DNA from: Synechococcus sp. AG-673-F03
GTDB lineage: Bacteria; Cyanobacteriota; Cyanobacteriia; PCC-6307; Cyanobiaceae
Length of the DNA: 36,216 bases
Direction: 5' to 3'
Assembly (NCBI GenBank): GCA_003211205.1
Contig: QCTJ01000018.1
Span: 1 to 36,216, forward strand
Positions 1 through 8,413 of this stretch are shown here, piece after piece. The notes beneath the pieces were generated by a model, which was not told the DNA's origin, made no database searches, and saw nothing but the letters and a program-made list of their open reading frames with translations. The position numbers and the translations under genes were made by a program. Numbering within the stretch: the stretch's first letter is position 1; each line of letters opens with the position of its first letter.

Positions 1-335
1 CTAACTCTGAGATTGAGTGATTGATCGACAGATTGCTGTTTCTGTTGAATGCTTCGGTGCGGGTTGTTTTGACAGTGATCGATTCAGGCAGACGTCACCG
101 ATAGGAATGCCTGCGACCCGGCTGTTATTCTGTCCTTGTCATTGCACGGTTTGGCGTTCTTTTGGCGTCAGTTTGATCCATTATATCTATGTGCAGGGAT
201 TCATCGATTGTTTGGATTTCAATAATAATGAGACAGGTTCTAAAATCCTGCCTCAACCATGTCTCAACGATGCTTCCTGAAGAGATGACTTGTTGAATTG
301 ATCTGGATCAGCCTCTTTCTTTTGGGATTGACTGA
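1..335. other. No supported gene at the left edge
   Basis: An open frame on the + strand covers most of this stretch but starts at TTG, has no ribosome binding site and gives a Cys/Phe-rich composition unlike a folded protein. I see no tRNA, repeat or clear terminator here. It is probably the 3' flank of the Nif11-type gene that ends at 336. Confidence 0.5.
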
Positions 336-659
336 TTAGTATTTTTGCCCAGATCTGAAATCGTGCTCTTCTTCTTTCAATTCAGACGAACTGCAGGTTG
401 ATTGTGCATAGTGGATAAGATTTTTATACCCTTCTGGGACTAGCCCGGGACAAAGAATTCCCACTTCGATTGCCTGCGGGCAGAAATAAACACCAGCCCA
501 GCGATTGATGAAACGGCCTTTAATCTCATCGGAGAACATGAAACCATTGCGAGCCGCGTGGTCGATGATTTGTTGTGGCCCGAGGTCTGCTAATTGCTCT
601 CGGAAAACCTGATCCTCTCTTGCTCTGTCAATAAAAGCATGCAGCGCAGCCTTAGACAT
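336..659 (-). CDS. Nif11 domain (Nif11-like leader peptide family) protein
   Basis: A 107-residue protein. Residues 1-45 match the Nif11 fold: a start MSKAALHAFIDRAREDQ, then a helical QLADLGPQQIIDHAARNGF segment followed by FS. Nif11 domains serve as leaders of RiPP precursors in cyanobacteria, and stand-alone Nif11 proteins of unknown role also exist. The C-terminal ~60 residues carry three Cys (in FCPQAIE, ILCPG and QSTCSSS) and an acidic tail, with no Gly-Gly cleavage motif at the usual leader/core junction. The ATG at 659 is chosen over longer frames because AGGAG lies a few bases upstream and the family begins here. No modifying enzyme is adjacent. The family call is secure; a precursor role is inference. 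Confidence 0.75.
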   Translation of the reverse strand: MSKAALHAFIDRAREDQVFREQLADLGPQQIIDHAARNGFMFSDEIKGRFINRWAGVYFCPQAIEVGILCPGLVPEGYKNLIHYAQSTCSSSELKEEEHDFRSGQKY

Positions 660-867
660 TGGGCTCCTGGATGTTTTGATCAATGTAGTGCTCTGGGATT
701 CTCTTATTGCCACCAGGCTTGTGATTGCAATATTTACTTGCACCATGTATTGCTGCTGTTGCGCTTTGTAAACTGATCAGCTTCCTGGGCCCATTTCTTG
801 TTAAGTGATCTATAGTTAATGACAAGAGTTTTTCATTTTGCGCTCTAGCTAGGCTGGATTTCTTTGA

Positions 868-1035
868 ATGAAAAGAGTCACGTTTGAGCTCAGCGACGAG
901 CTCCATAAGAAATTAAAACTTCTCTGTTACGCCGAAGGCGTTTCTATTGGCCATATTCTGCGTGAGTGTGTTTCCGACTTCTGCAATAAGCATGATGCGC
1001 ATCTTATCGAATTAGTTGATCATCGCTCCAAGTAA
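868..1035 (+). CDS. Small ribbon-helix-helix (CopG/Arc-like) protein
   Basis: A 55-residue protein beginning MKRVTFELSDELHKKLKLL. This is the typical pattern of a ribbon-helix-helix DNA-binding protein: a short N-terminal beta strand (RVTFEL), a first helix (DELHKKLKLLCYAEG) and a second helix (SIGHILRECVSDFCNK). Such proteins bind DNA as dimers and usually act as repressors or antitoxins. A purine-rich AGGCTGGA lies about ten bases before the ATG. It sits 250 bases upstream of the bilin lyase gene on the same strand and is divergent from the Nif11-type gene, so it could regulate either one. No toxin partner is visible. The function is inferred from the fold pattern only. Confidence 0.6.
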   Translation: MKRVTFELSDELHKKLKLLCYAEGVSIGHILRECVSDFCNKHDAHLIELVDHRSK

Positions 1036-1285
1036 TTATTTAAATGGCCTGGTTTAAGGTCGTTTCTTGATCTTGCTAGATGGTTTTTGGAAGTTCGGTA
1101 TTGTTCTCTCGATCAAAGATGTTGAGGTATATCTGAATATTTGATTGTTATGATGTCAACAATATTTTTGACGGTTATTGCTTGGAAGCAAATTGCAATT
1201 AAAAACTGTAACGCATTTCCTGGAGTGTTCTGGTGATGCTTGGTTTGACGATAGTTTAAAATTTCTTGTTTAATGCTGCAGGGGT

Positions 1286-2515
1286 ATGGCAGAGCGTTTT
1301 GATGTTTTGGTTCAGGGAATATCCAAGTCTGATGCACTTCATTTATTGTTTGCTAAAACAGATTCTGTTGAAAGGCCATCTGATCGTTATTTTGCGGCCA
1401 CGAGACTAGGCCTGTGTGATTGTGATGAAACTCTTGATGCCTTGATCAGGGCGACTACCGATCTCAAGATTGACGAATTATTTGACAGGATCACTCGACG
1501 TAAGGCTGTCGAGGCATTGGGTAGAAGAAAGGATGCCAAGGCCATTCCTGCATTGGTTGAAGTCCTGAGGTGTACTGATACCGAAGCAGTGATTAATTCC
1601 TTGTCAGCTTTGATCAGAATTGGCTGGTCGCCAAATAAGGAAGAGGGAAGTCACCTTCTGAATCTGTTGGATGGAGAAGTCACGCAAGCACGTGCAGTGA
1701 TTCAGCTTTTCACCAGGCTTCGTATTCAAAGTGCGCAGGCAAAGAATCGGATTGGTGGTTTATGCGATCACGAAAGTCTGTTGGTCTCTGGTGCTTCAAG
1801 GGCCTATATGGCACTGCTTTATGGGGAAGTCGATTTGATGAAACCATTGGTGGCATGTCTTACAGATCTGGTTGCGGGTAAGCGGAGATCTGCGGTGATT
1901 GATATTGGTGATTCCGGGGATGAAAGCCTGCTGCATGTCTTGGTACGTGCGCCGGTATCGATGTCGCTTCGAGCCAAGAGTTTCTTGCAGATCGTTGATG
2001 GCAACCAGTCTCTCTCGAAACCTGAAAATCAGGCTTTGTTTGAGCAGCTGCTTCGCGATGATCCTTTGTTGTTAGACATTAGGCCGGAGTGGGAATGTGG
2101 ATCAGATCCTGATGAGATCGAGCGGAATCTCAGCCATCGTGATGAAGCTCGACAGTATGGGGCTGCAGCGAGTTTGATGCGGATTGATCGCAGCGAATGC
2201 CTTGCAGTGATTGAGAGTATGCAGGAAAGACTCTGGTCTGATTATGTCACTCACTATTATCTGAGTTGTCTAGTTGGTTTGCGAAAGTTCAGCGAGAAGA
2301 GTGATCTTGTTAGGTCTGCTCTTGCCGAAACCACGCCCCAATACACGAAGTCGAGAATTGCAGCTGCCTGGGGTTGCGTTGAACTGCAACTTGATGACCA
2401 GATGGATCTTTTGTACGAGCTCTCTTCATCGGCTCCCTGGGTTCCATTGCGTTGGACATGCCAGCAAGCATTCGCACGCTTGACTGAAAAGCAACCACTG
2501 GGAAGGACGTTCTGA
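1286..2515 (+). CDS. HEAT-repeat phycoerythrobilin lyase, CpeY/MpeY/MpeZ/MpeQ type
   Basis: A 409-residue all-helical protein, the usual length of MpeY, MpeZ and CpeY. These attach phycoerythrobilin to cysteines of phycoerythrin alpha subunits; some (MpeZ, MpeQ) also isomerise it to phycourobilin. The N-terminal region shows the family signature: RPSDRYFAATRLG (about residues 32-44), DELFDRITRRKAVEALGRR (about 63-81) and a HEAT repeat (DAKAIPALVEVLR). A GCAGGGGT ribosome site precedes the ATG. No other phycobilisome gene is in the window, so this is a stand-alone lyase gene, upstream-flanked by a ribbon-helix-helix protein. The E/F-type lyase family is fairly certain; the exact member, and lyase versus lyase-isomerase activity, cannot be read from the sequence alone. 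Confidence 0.8.
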   Translation: MAERFDVLVQGISKSDALHLLFAKTDSVERPSDRYFAATRLGLCDCDETLDALIRATTDLKIDELFDRITRRKAVEALGRRKDAKAIPALVEVLRCTDTEAVINSLSALIRIGWSPNKEEGSHLLNLLDGEVTQARAVIQLFTRLRIQSAQAKNRIGGLCDHESLLVSGASRAYMALLYGEVDLMKPLVACLTDLVAGKRRSAVIDIGDSGDESLLHVLVRAPVSMSLRAKSFLQIVDGNQSLSKPENQALFEQLLRDDPLLLDIRPEWECGSDPDEIERNLSHRDEARQYGAAASLMRIDRSECLAVIESMQERLWSDYVTHYYLSCLVGLRKFSEKSDLVRSALAETTPQYTKSRIAAAWGCVELQLDDQMDLLYELSSSAPWVPLRWTCQQAFARLTEKQPLGRTF

Positions 2516-2549
2516 GATCTCTTGACTGAACTATTTTGTTCTCGCTTGC

Positions 2550-3581
<1,032 letters not shown>

Positions 3582-3660
3582 TTATAGAGCCCATTGCAAT
3601 CGAAAACCCCCTCCTTTTCTGGGACGCAGACAGAGTGAGCTCAGGTCGTTGCCGAAGCGC

Positions 3661-4055
3661 ATGGTTTCTCCGCCAGCCGAAGCCTCTTGCCCCATCTGTG
3701 CCCTGCCCCGTTAGCCGGTTGGTGCCTGCTTGATTCGCGTCGACACTGTGGTGGTCCAATCAACTTTGCCCCTGAGGAAGCGCAGGATTGGGGCGTTATT
3801 GTCCTACGAGCCTTCCAGCTGGTGCGTGCGGTCACAGGCTGCGAACGGGTCTATGCCATTGCTTTCGGTGAGGGAGCCCGACATCTGCATCTGCATCTGA
3901 TCCCACGTTCGGCTGATGATCCACGCACCAGCGCCTGGAAGATTGCTGATCTCTATCGCGATGTCGAAGCGGGAAAGGTCACTGCAGCGTCTGCTGAGTG
4001 TGTGAATGATTGGGTGTTGCGCGCCAGAGATTTGGCCTCAGCCGTTCTGAAATGA
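3661..4055 (+). pseudogene. HIT-family hydrolase, frame-disrupted near the N terminus
   Basis: The downstream frame (3687-4055, only a TTG start available) encodes a HIT domain: PLAGWCLLDSRRH, then VYAIAFGEGARHLHLHLIPR with the His-x-His-x-His triad of nucleotide hydrolases and transferases. The usual N-terminal Cys-x-x-Cys segment of such proteins lies just upstream in another frame: an ATG at 3661 reads to SCPICALPR and stops at 3714. A complete protein would join these two, with perhaps 20 residues between. The gene therefore seems to have lost its frame, and probably some sequence, around 3700-3712. No convincing ribosome site precedes the TTG. The alternative is a short functional protein from the TTG, which would lack the first strand of the domain. 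HIT identity is firm; the break is well supported but its cause is unknown. Confidence 0.7.
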
Positions 4056-4079
4056 TCCAGGTCATTGTGATTGCGGGGC

Positions 4080-4313
4080 TCACCGATGCCAGTCGTCGCC
4101 AGTCACGCTTTTGTAGCGATCAAGAAGCATTTGCTCAGTTTGCTTAAACCGGTTGATGTTGTTTGTCAGTTCCTGTTCGTTGTGTTTGAGATAGGCGTGA
4201 TGACCCACTTTCCATAGAGTTCTGGCTTTTTTCCAGCGAACCTGTGCTTCCTTTGCAGCAGCAATTAATTCGCTGAACTCTTCGTTTGAGAAGTCAAATT
4301 TCAACCTTTGCAT
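4080..4313 (-). CDS. Small hypothetical helical protein
   Basis: A 77-residue charged, mostly helical protein beginning MQRLKFDFSNEEFSELI and ending SVTGDDWHR; the centre (EAQVRWKKARTLWKVGHHAYL) is rich in Lys, Arg and Trp. The ATG at 4313 lies 8 bases after the stop of the kinase gene, and a longer in-frame extension would run through that gene, so translation is probably coupled. I do not recognise a family. It appears to be the last gene of the kinase operon. Confidence 0.6.
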   Translation of the reverse strand: MQRLKFDFSNEEFSELIAAAKEAQVRWKKARTLWKVGHHAYLKHNEQELTNNINRFKQTEQMLLDRYKSVTGDDWHR

Positions 4314-4321
4314 GGCATTGA

Positions 4322-5161
4322 TCAGCGTTCGCCGTATGGCCCGAAGCGCGTTGCGCAGGCAGCACCACAGCGCGCTCCCAGCGCAACCGCCTGTTCGGTG
4401 CTCCAACCTGCGCTCAGTCCAGCGGTGACGCCTGCGGCAAAGCTGTCGCCACATCCATAGGACTCCACCATCGGGCCTGGCAGTTGCACAGCATCAAAAC
4501 GGCCGCCTGGAATCAGCACGCCTCCGGCTTCACCCTCCGTGGCGATTCGAACGGTGGGTGCCGGATTGAGACAGTTCTCGGGCACCTGTTCGCCGGGGTC
4601 CAGTGCGCTGCCGATCAGGGCGTCCAGAGGTACTGAAGCCTGCTGCAACACCGAGAGTCCGAGTCGTGGTGTTGCACTCAGAACTCTGGCCTGGCGAGCC
4701 TGACGCAGGCCATCGCAGTCGGTGGCCGAGACGAAGACCCCGTCGCAGTCAGCAAGTCGTTCCCAGTTGAGGTCGTCTTCAGCTGTGGGCATCAGGCGCT
4801 CACCAATCACCGTGATGGCACGGTCACCGCTGGGATCCATCAGGCTGATTCCGCGACGGCTGGGTTGGTCGCGCCAAGCCACCACTGGTTCGACTCCCAA
4901 CTCTCTGAGGCGTTGTTCGCTGCGTTGGCCGATTGCATCCCGACCGAGCGCTGTGAAAAACAGAACTCTTTGACCGGTGAGGCGTGCCAGCTGGACTGCG
5001 ATCACAGCTCCGGCACCGGCAGGTTCTTCGAGGTCTCGAGAAGCTCTGCCGATCCTGCCTGGTCTGGGCAGTGCATCGACCTCCAAAAAGGTGACCCACT
5101 CCTGATGCCCTACCACCGCCAGATTCAGAGATTTCAGCTCGCTATCCAAAGGCGTGGGCAT
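4322..5161 (-). CDS. PfkB/ribokinase-family carbohydrate kinase
   Basis: A 279-residue protein from the ATG at 5161. The N-terminal region (LNLAVVGHQEWVTFLEVDALP) matches the first strand and substrate loop of PfkB kinases. EEPAGAGAVIAVQLARL corresponds to the Gly-rich sugar-binding motif, and ESYGCGDSFAAGVTAGL near the C terminus is the PfkB signature with the catalytic Asp239; the normal GAGD is GCGD here. The family phosphorylates sugars or nucleosides with ATP in the cytosol; the substrate cannot be deduced. It follows the 5187-5762 gene by about 25 bases and precedes the small 77-residue gene, all on the same strand. The start fits the family N terminus, although no strong ribosome site is seen. 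Confidence 0.85.
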   Translation of the reverse strand: MPTPLDSELKSLNLAVVGHQEWVTFLEVDALPRPGRIGRASRDLEEPAGAGAVIAVQLARLTGQRVLFFTALGRDAIGQRSEQRLRELGVEPVVAWRDQPSRRGISLMDPSGDRAITVIGERLMPTAEDDLNWERLADCDGVFVSATDCDGLRQARQARVLSATPRLGLSVLQQASVPLDALIGSALDPGEQVPENCLNPAPTVRIATEGEAGGVLIPGGRFDAVQLPGPMVESYGCGDSFAAGVTAGLSAGWSTEQAVALGARCGAACATRFGPYGER

Positions 5162-5186
5162 TGCGTCAGGGGATGGGCAGGACGGA

Positions 5187-5762
5187 TTAGGCGGCATCGC
5201 GCAGCTGCACGTTGATCTTGCCTCCAACAGAATCCACTCTCACTGCTCCGGTCACATTCAGCAGTTCCCCATCGGGAGTGCCGACCAGCACGGGACCTCC
5301 GTCGCTGCCGTTCACGGTCACCGGCGCTTTGACTTCTCCCACCGTGACAGCACCTTCAACCTTGATGGGTTCGGTCACGGCCACACCTTTGGGCACTCCC
5401 ACGTCGCCGCTCACGGGCAGCGCCTTGACAGCTTCGATTGATAGAGGCTCTTCGCCCTTCACGCTGACCGGCGCAGAGAGCTGATTAACGGTGATGCCTC
5501 CCACGAGCCGAACAGGCAGCGGCTGATTGAGTGGCAAGGCAATCGGGATGGGTTGGCGAAGGATCTGAATGGCCGCCACGGCAACTGCCCATGCGGCGAT
5601 CACCACAGCCAGCGGCCAGCCATCAGCAGAACGAACCAACGGGGATTCGAGCTTGGTGAGGTCGATGGGCCCTGGTCTGCCATTGCTTGAATGAACTTGA
5701 TGCACCGGTTGTACCGGCTTCCTGCGGCTCGGCCATGGGTGGCGCCAGGAGCTGCAGCTCAA
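5187..5762 (-). CDS. Single-pass membrane protein with repetitive beta-rich domain
   Basis: A short N-terminal part is followed by one membrane helix (WPLAVVIAAWAVAVAAIQIL), then about 110 residues of short Val/Pro/Gly-rich strands of the type VSVKGEEPLSI, VAVTEPIKVEGAV and APVTVNGSDGGPV. This repeating pattern suggests a beta-solenoid or stacked-strand periplasmic domain. The start is unclear: TTG at 5762 lies three bases from the previous stop, while GTG at 5705 has AGGAAG upstream and starts closer to the conserved-looking GPIDLTKLESP. An ATG at 5736 in another frame reads a plausible N terminus (MAEPQEAGTTGASSS) but stops near the membrane helix. I do not recognise a named family. Confidence 0.65.
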   Translation of the reverse strand: MSCSSWRHPWPSRRKPVQPVHQVHSSNGRPGPIDLTKLESPLVRSADGWPLAVVIAAWAVAVAAIQILRQPIPIALPLNQPLPVRLVGGITVNQLSAPVSVKGEEPLSIEAVKALPVSGDVGVPKGVAVTEPIKVEGAVTVGEVKAPVTVNGSDGGPVLVGTPDGELLNVTGAVRVDSVGGKINVQLRDAA

Positions 5763-5764
5763 AT

Positions 5765-6034
5765 TCAGAGCTCGTATTCCTCTTCGAATCGCGTCAATAA
5801 CCCTTTGTAGAGAGCCAGGGTTCCCTCACTCTCTTCGGTCACCCCCTCGGTGACGTAAAGCGCGGCCAGATGGCTGCAAGCGGCATGAACTTGAGCAAAG
5901 GCTTCTGCGTACTCGTTCTGAACGTCTTCATCACGGATGTCTCTGATCATCGCTGAGACGAATTCCACTTTCTTCTCGGCTGCTTTGATCTCAGCCTCCA
6001 TCTCCTTGCTCAGTTTGCGCCGCTTGCGAGCCAT
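5765..6034 (-). CDS. Hypothetical helical protein
   Basis: An 89-residue protein starting MARKRRKLSKEMEAEIKAAE, basic at the N terminus, then acidic and helical with a possible coiled coil to the end (LLTRFEEEYEL). A CCAGAGG ribosome site directly precedes the ATG at 6034. It is the first gene of a same-strand series that continues with the beta-rich membrane protein and the PfkB kinase. No family is recognised. Confidence 0.7.
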   Translation of the reverse strand: MARKRRKLSKEMEAEIKAAEKKVEFVSAMIRDIRDEDVQNEYAEAFAQVHAACSHLAALYVTEGVTEESEGTLALYKGLLTRFEEEYEL

Positions 6035-6068
6035 GCCTCTGGTTCGACTGGCTTCAACCTAGGAGTGT

Positions 6069-6098
6069 GACCAGCAGGCGTAGTGAGACCTGCTGGTC
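6069..6098. repeat. Perfect 10-bp inverted repeat (hairpin)
   Basis: GACCAGCAGG at 6069-6078 pairs perfectly with CCTGCTGGTC at 6089-6098 around a 10-base loop. It lies between the stop of the Hli gene and the start of the next minus-strand gene. There is no T-run on either side, so it is either a weak or factor-assisted terminator for the Hli transcript or an mRNA-stabilising hairpin. Confidence 0.6.
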
Positions 6099-6108
6099 TT
6101 CCGCCGAG

Positions 6109-6369
6109 TCAGAAACAGAACGGAAGATATTTGGCGCTGCAGGCGACGTAACCATCAACCAGGGGGCCGAGTCCGATCTGATGGACGATTCCCTGGCCTG
6201 TGATGGCTTCAGTGAGAACGCCGATCACGATGCCCAACATGGCTGCACGGCCATTGAAACGTTCCACCCGCTCCAGCTGCTGTTCATGGATGGCGTGGGC
6301 TGCTGAATCCTGGAACCACTTGTCGCTTGCTTGTTGCTGATTCACAGAACCGTTGCGGATGTTTAGCAA
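6109..6369 (-). CDS. hli: High-light-inducible protein (Hli, single-helix LHC-like)
   Basis: Up to 86 residues. The Hli signature ERVERFNGRAAMLGIVIGVL supplies the Glu-x-x-Asn-Gly-Arg-x-Ala-Met chlorophyll-binding motif in one thylakoid helix, followed by a Gly-rich tail (ITGQGIVHQIGLG). Hli proteins bind chlorophyll and carotenoid and protect photosystems under high light or other stress. The start is uncertain: TTG at 6369 or GTG at 6345, neither with a strong ribosome site. It stands alone between thiD and the beta-rich operon, with a strong hairpin just downstream. Confidence 0.9.
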   Translation of the reverse strand: MLNIRNGSVNQQQASDKWFQDSAAHAIHEQQLERVERFNGRAAMLGIVIGVLTEAITGQGIVHQIGLGPLVDGYVACSAKYLPFCF

Positions 6370-6394
6370 TGTAACAGCATGTTGACATTTGCCA

Positions 6395-7213
6395 TTAATC
6401 AGTAGAACTGATGGGTCTGATTGCTGCCCAGTGGCAGATCGGGCCTTGCCCCTGACCGATGGCCAGAGCCTGCCTCAGGCATTGCTTGACATACGCACTC
6501 GCCGCCGTAATTGCCACATCGAGATCCTCTCCGAGAGCCAATCCTGCGGTGATGGCTGCTGACAGCGTGCAGCCTGTGCCGTGGGTATGGGGAGTGTCGA
6601 CCCAGGAGCCCTCAAGCCATTGAGGCGTCCCGTTGAACAGCAGATCCCGGCCACCCTGGGATCGATCGCTGCCGCTTTTGATCAGAACTGCCGCAGGTCC
6701 CTGGGCGTGGATCACGGCTGCTGCTGCTTCGATGTCACTGTCGTCGCTCAGTTCATGGCCGCTGAGCAATCGCGCCTCATGGCGATTCGGGGTCAGCAGG
6801 GTTGCCAGCGGCAGCAGGTCGTCGCGAAGCGCGGCGATCGCGTCATCTTCCAGCAGCACGGCGCCTGTGCGGCTCACCATCACCGGGTCGATCACCTTGG
6901 GGATGCTCCAGTGCCGTAAGAGTTCAGCGGTGGTTTGAATCAGCTCGCGATTCAGCAGCATGCCGGTTTTCAGTGCATCGACAGGTAGGTCGTTCTTGAC
7001 GGCTTGCAGCTGTGCCTCCAGGCCTGCGGGCGGTATGGGGTCCACTCGGGTTACTCCGCAGGTGTTTTGCGCGGTGACGCAGGTCAGGGCACTGCAGCCA
7101 TGAACCCTGAAGGCCATGAAGGCGCGCAAATCAGCCTGGATTCCGGCACCTCCTCCTGAATCGCTTCCCGCGATGGTGAGGGCGATCGGTGGAGTGATGT
7201 GTTGCGCCTGCAT
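6395..7213 (-). CDS. thiD: Bifunctional HMP kinase / HMP-phosphate kinase (thiamine synthesis)
   Basis: A 272-residue ThiD that phosphorylates hydroxymethylpyrimidine and then its phosphate to give HMP-PP for thiamine synthesis. Visible features are [16 protein letters not shown] near the start (substrate-binding loop), the central [15 protein letters not shown], and the anion-hole motif [13 protein letters not shown] at about 209-221 with Cys215. Its ATG shares one base with the stop of nth (TGATG), so the two are co-translated on one mRNA. Length and motifs are complete. Confidence 0.95.
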   Translation of the reverse strand: MQAQHITPPIALTIAGSDSGGGAGIQADLRAFMAFRVHGCSALTCVTAQNTCGVTRVDPIPPAGLEAQLQAVKNDLPVDALKTGMLLNRELIQTTAELLRHWSIPKVIDPVMVSRTGAVLLEDDAIAALRDDLLPLATLLTPNRHEARLLSGHELSDDSDIEAAAAVIHAQGPAAVLIKSGSDRSQGGRDLLFNGTPQWLEGSWVDTPHTHGTGCTLSAAITAGLALGEDLDVAITAASAYVKQCLRQALAIGQGQGPICHWAAIRPISSTD

Positions 7214-7869
7214 CAGGGTTTACGCCAGATCACCGGCTTGCGGCGTTTCGGGTAGAGCTCTCGGCACAGCTTGCAGACGGTGCCATCGCAGCTGCGTGCA
7301 CTGCAGTGCTCACGGCCGTAGAAAATGATCTGCAGGTGGAGTCGATTCCAGTGCTCCTCTGGGAAGAGAGCCTTTAGATCTGCTTCTGTTTTCACAACGC
7401 TGGCGCCTTTGCTCAACCCCCAGCGCTGAGCCAGGCGATGAATGTGAGTATCCACGGGGAATGCAGGGACACCGAAAGCCTGCGCCATCACCACGCTGGC
7501 GGTCTTGTGCCCGACGCCTGGTAGCGCCTCAAGCTCTTCAAAACTCTCTGGAACGACTCCGTCGTGGATATTCACGAGGATGTGGGCGAGCTTGTGCACA
7601 TTGCGTGCTTTGGTTTTGGCCAGTCCCAGCTGTCGGATGTGGCGGTGGATCTCTGTTTCGTCGAGTGCTGCCATGGCAGCGGGCGTTGGTCCAGCGGAGA
7701 ACAGTGCTGGAGTCACTTCATTCACCTTTTTGTCGGTGCACTGAGCGCTGAGTAGAACGGCGATCAGCAGCGTGAAGGCATCGCTGTGATCCAGGGGTAT
7801 CGGCGTCTCGGGATACTGCTCATTCAGCCGATCGAGGATCACTCTGGCTCTTTCCCCCTTGTTCATCAC
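7213..7869 (-). CDS. nth: Endonuclease III (DNA glycosylase/AP lyase)
   Basis: A 218-residue base-excision-repair glycosylase that removes oxidised pyrimidines and cleaves abasic sites. The helix-hairpin-helix [16 protein letters not shown] carries catalytic Lys122, and [11 protein letters not shown] carries catalytic Asp140. The C-terminal cysteines (189, 194, 199, 202) are present, but with spacing C-x4-C-x4-C-x2-C instead of the E. coli C-x6-C-x2-C-x5-C, so iron-sulphur ligation may differ. Two start codons are tandem (MMNKG). It overlaps thiD by one base; this pairing with a thiamine gene is probably just operon packing. Confidence 0.95.
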   Translation of the reverse strand: MMNKGERARVILDRLNEQYPETPIPLDHSDAFTLLIAVLLSAQCTDKKVNEVTPALFSAGPTPAAMAALDETEIHRHIRQLGLAKTKARNVHKLAHILVNIHDGVVPESFEELEALPGVGHKTASVVMAQAFGVPAFPVDTHIHRLAQRWGLSKGASVVKTEADLKALFPEEHWNRLHLQIIFYGREHCSARSCDGTVCKLCRELYPKRRKPVIWRKP

Positions 7870-7944
7870 GCCTTGAGATCGACAGCCATGATTGCAGCGC
7901 TGTTGTTGGGATGAGAGATTGACAGGTTTTCGAACTGTGGGTTC

Positions 7945-8154
7945 ATGAGCCCTGAACAGCGCCGAAACAGTTCTGATTCAAGCGACGCCTATGCACGGGC
8001 TGTGCGTAGGGAAGAGCAGCAACAGGAGCGTGAACAGCAGCAGCAGCAGCGTCAAGACGACAAACCTCAGAACAAAGCTGAACTCACTGAGATTGACGAG
8101 GCCAGCGATCTGTTTCGCCAGCACAGCCATCAACAATCGATGGAAGGTGGCTGA
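7945..8154 (+). CDS. Small Gln-rich hypothetical protein
   Basis: A 69-residue hydrophilic protein (MSPEQRRNSSDSSDAYARAV at the N terminus), with a charged Gln-rich centre encoded by CAG/CAA runs and a final segment ELTEIDEASDLFRQHSHQQS. The start ATG lies after GTGGG, a modest ribosome site. The organised ends (DAYARAV, EIDEASDLF) look like a real protein rather than chance; the middle is low complexity and probably disordered. Divergent from nth. Confidence 0.5.
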   Translation: MSPEQRRNSSDSSDAYARAVRREEQQQEREQQQQQRQDDKPQNKAELTEIDEASDLFRQHSHQQSMEGG

Positions 8155-8311
8155 GTCTGGGTCGGTCTCCATCCCCTCTGCAGGAGCAAGCTGCACAAGC
8201 TCAAAAAAATGAAGAGATTGAGCTGGATCTCTGGCCTTTATCACTTCGCATCAGCGTCTTGCTGAACAGCCGAAAAAGACAACAAGCTTTCAGCACGAAT
8301 CAATTGATGAA

Positions 8312-8334
8312 CGAAACGTTATGGCAACGTTTCG
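8312..8334. repeat. Perfect 9-bp inverted repeat upstream of a promoter
   Basis: CGAAACGTT (8312-8320) and AACGTTTCG (8326-8334) form a perfect palindrome around ATGGC. It lies about 50 bases upstream of the -10 element of the following secreted-protein gene. There is no T-run after either arm, so an operator is as likely as a transcript hairpin. Confidence 0.55.
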
Positions 8335-8381
8335 GGAAAAAGAATCAAGTTCGTCGACATTTCTGGCATGCATGTAGTGGC

Positions 8382-8387
8382 TATACT
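8382..8387 (+). promoter_or_regulatory. Candidate -10 element
   Basis: TATACT fits a bacterial -10 hexamer, 26 bases before the ATG at 8414, which is itself preceded by the ribosome site TTAGGGAAA. No good -35 is present 16-18 bases upstream, so this is a candidate only. Confidence 0.4.
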
Positions 8388-8413
8388 GAATTTTAAGGCT
8401 TTAGGGAAACAGT

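Noticed and set aside
17-280. Open frame of 87 codons at the left edge
   Set aside because: TTG start, no ribosome site, composition unlike a folded protein and no recognisable family.
1245-1274. TTGACG / TTTAAT promoter for the bilin lyase
   Set aside because: The -10 would put the transcript start at the ribosome site, leaving almost no leader, so I did not list it as a promoter.
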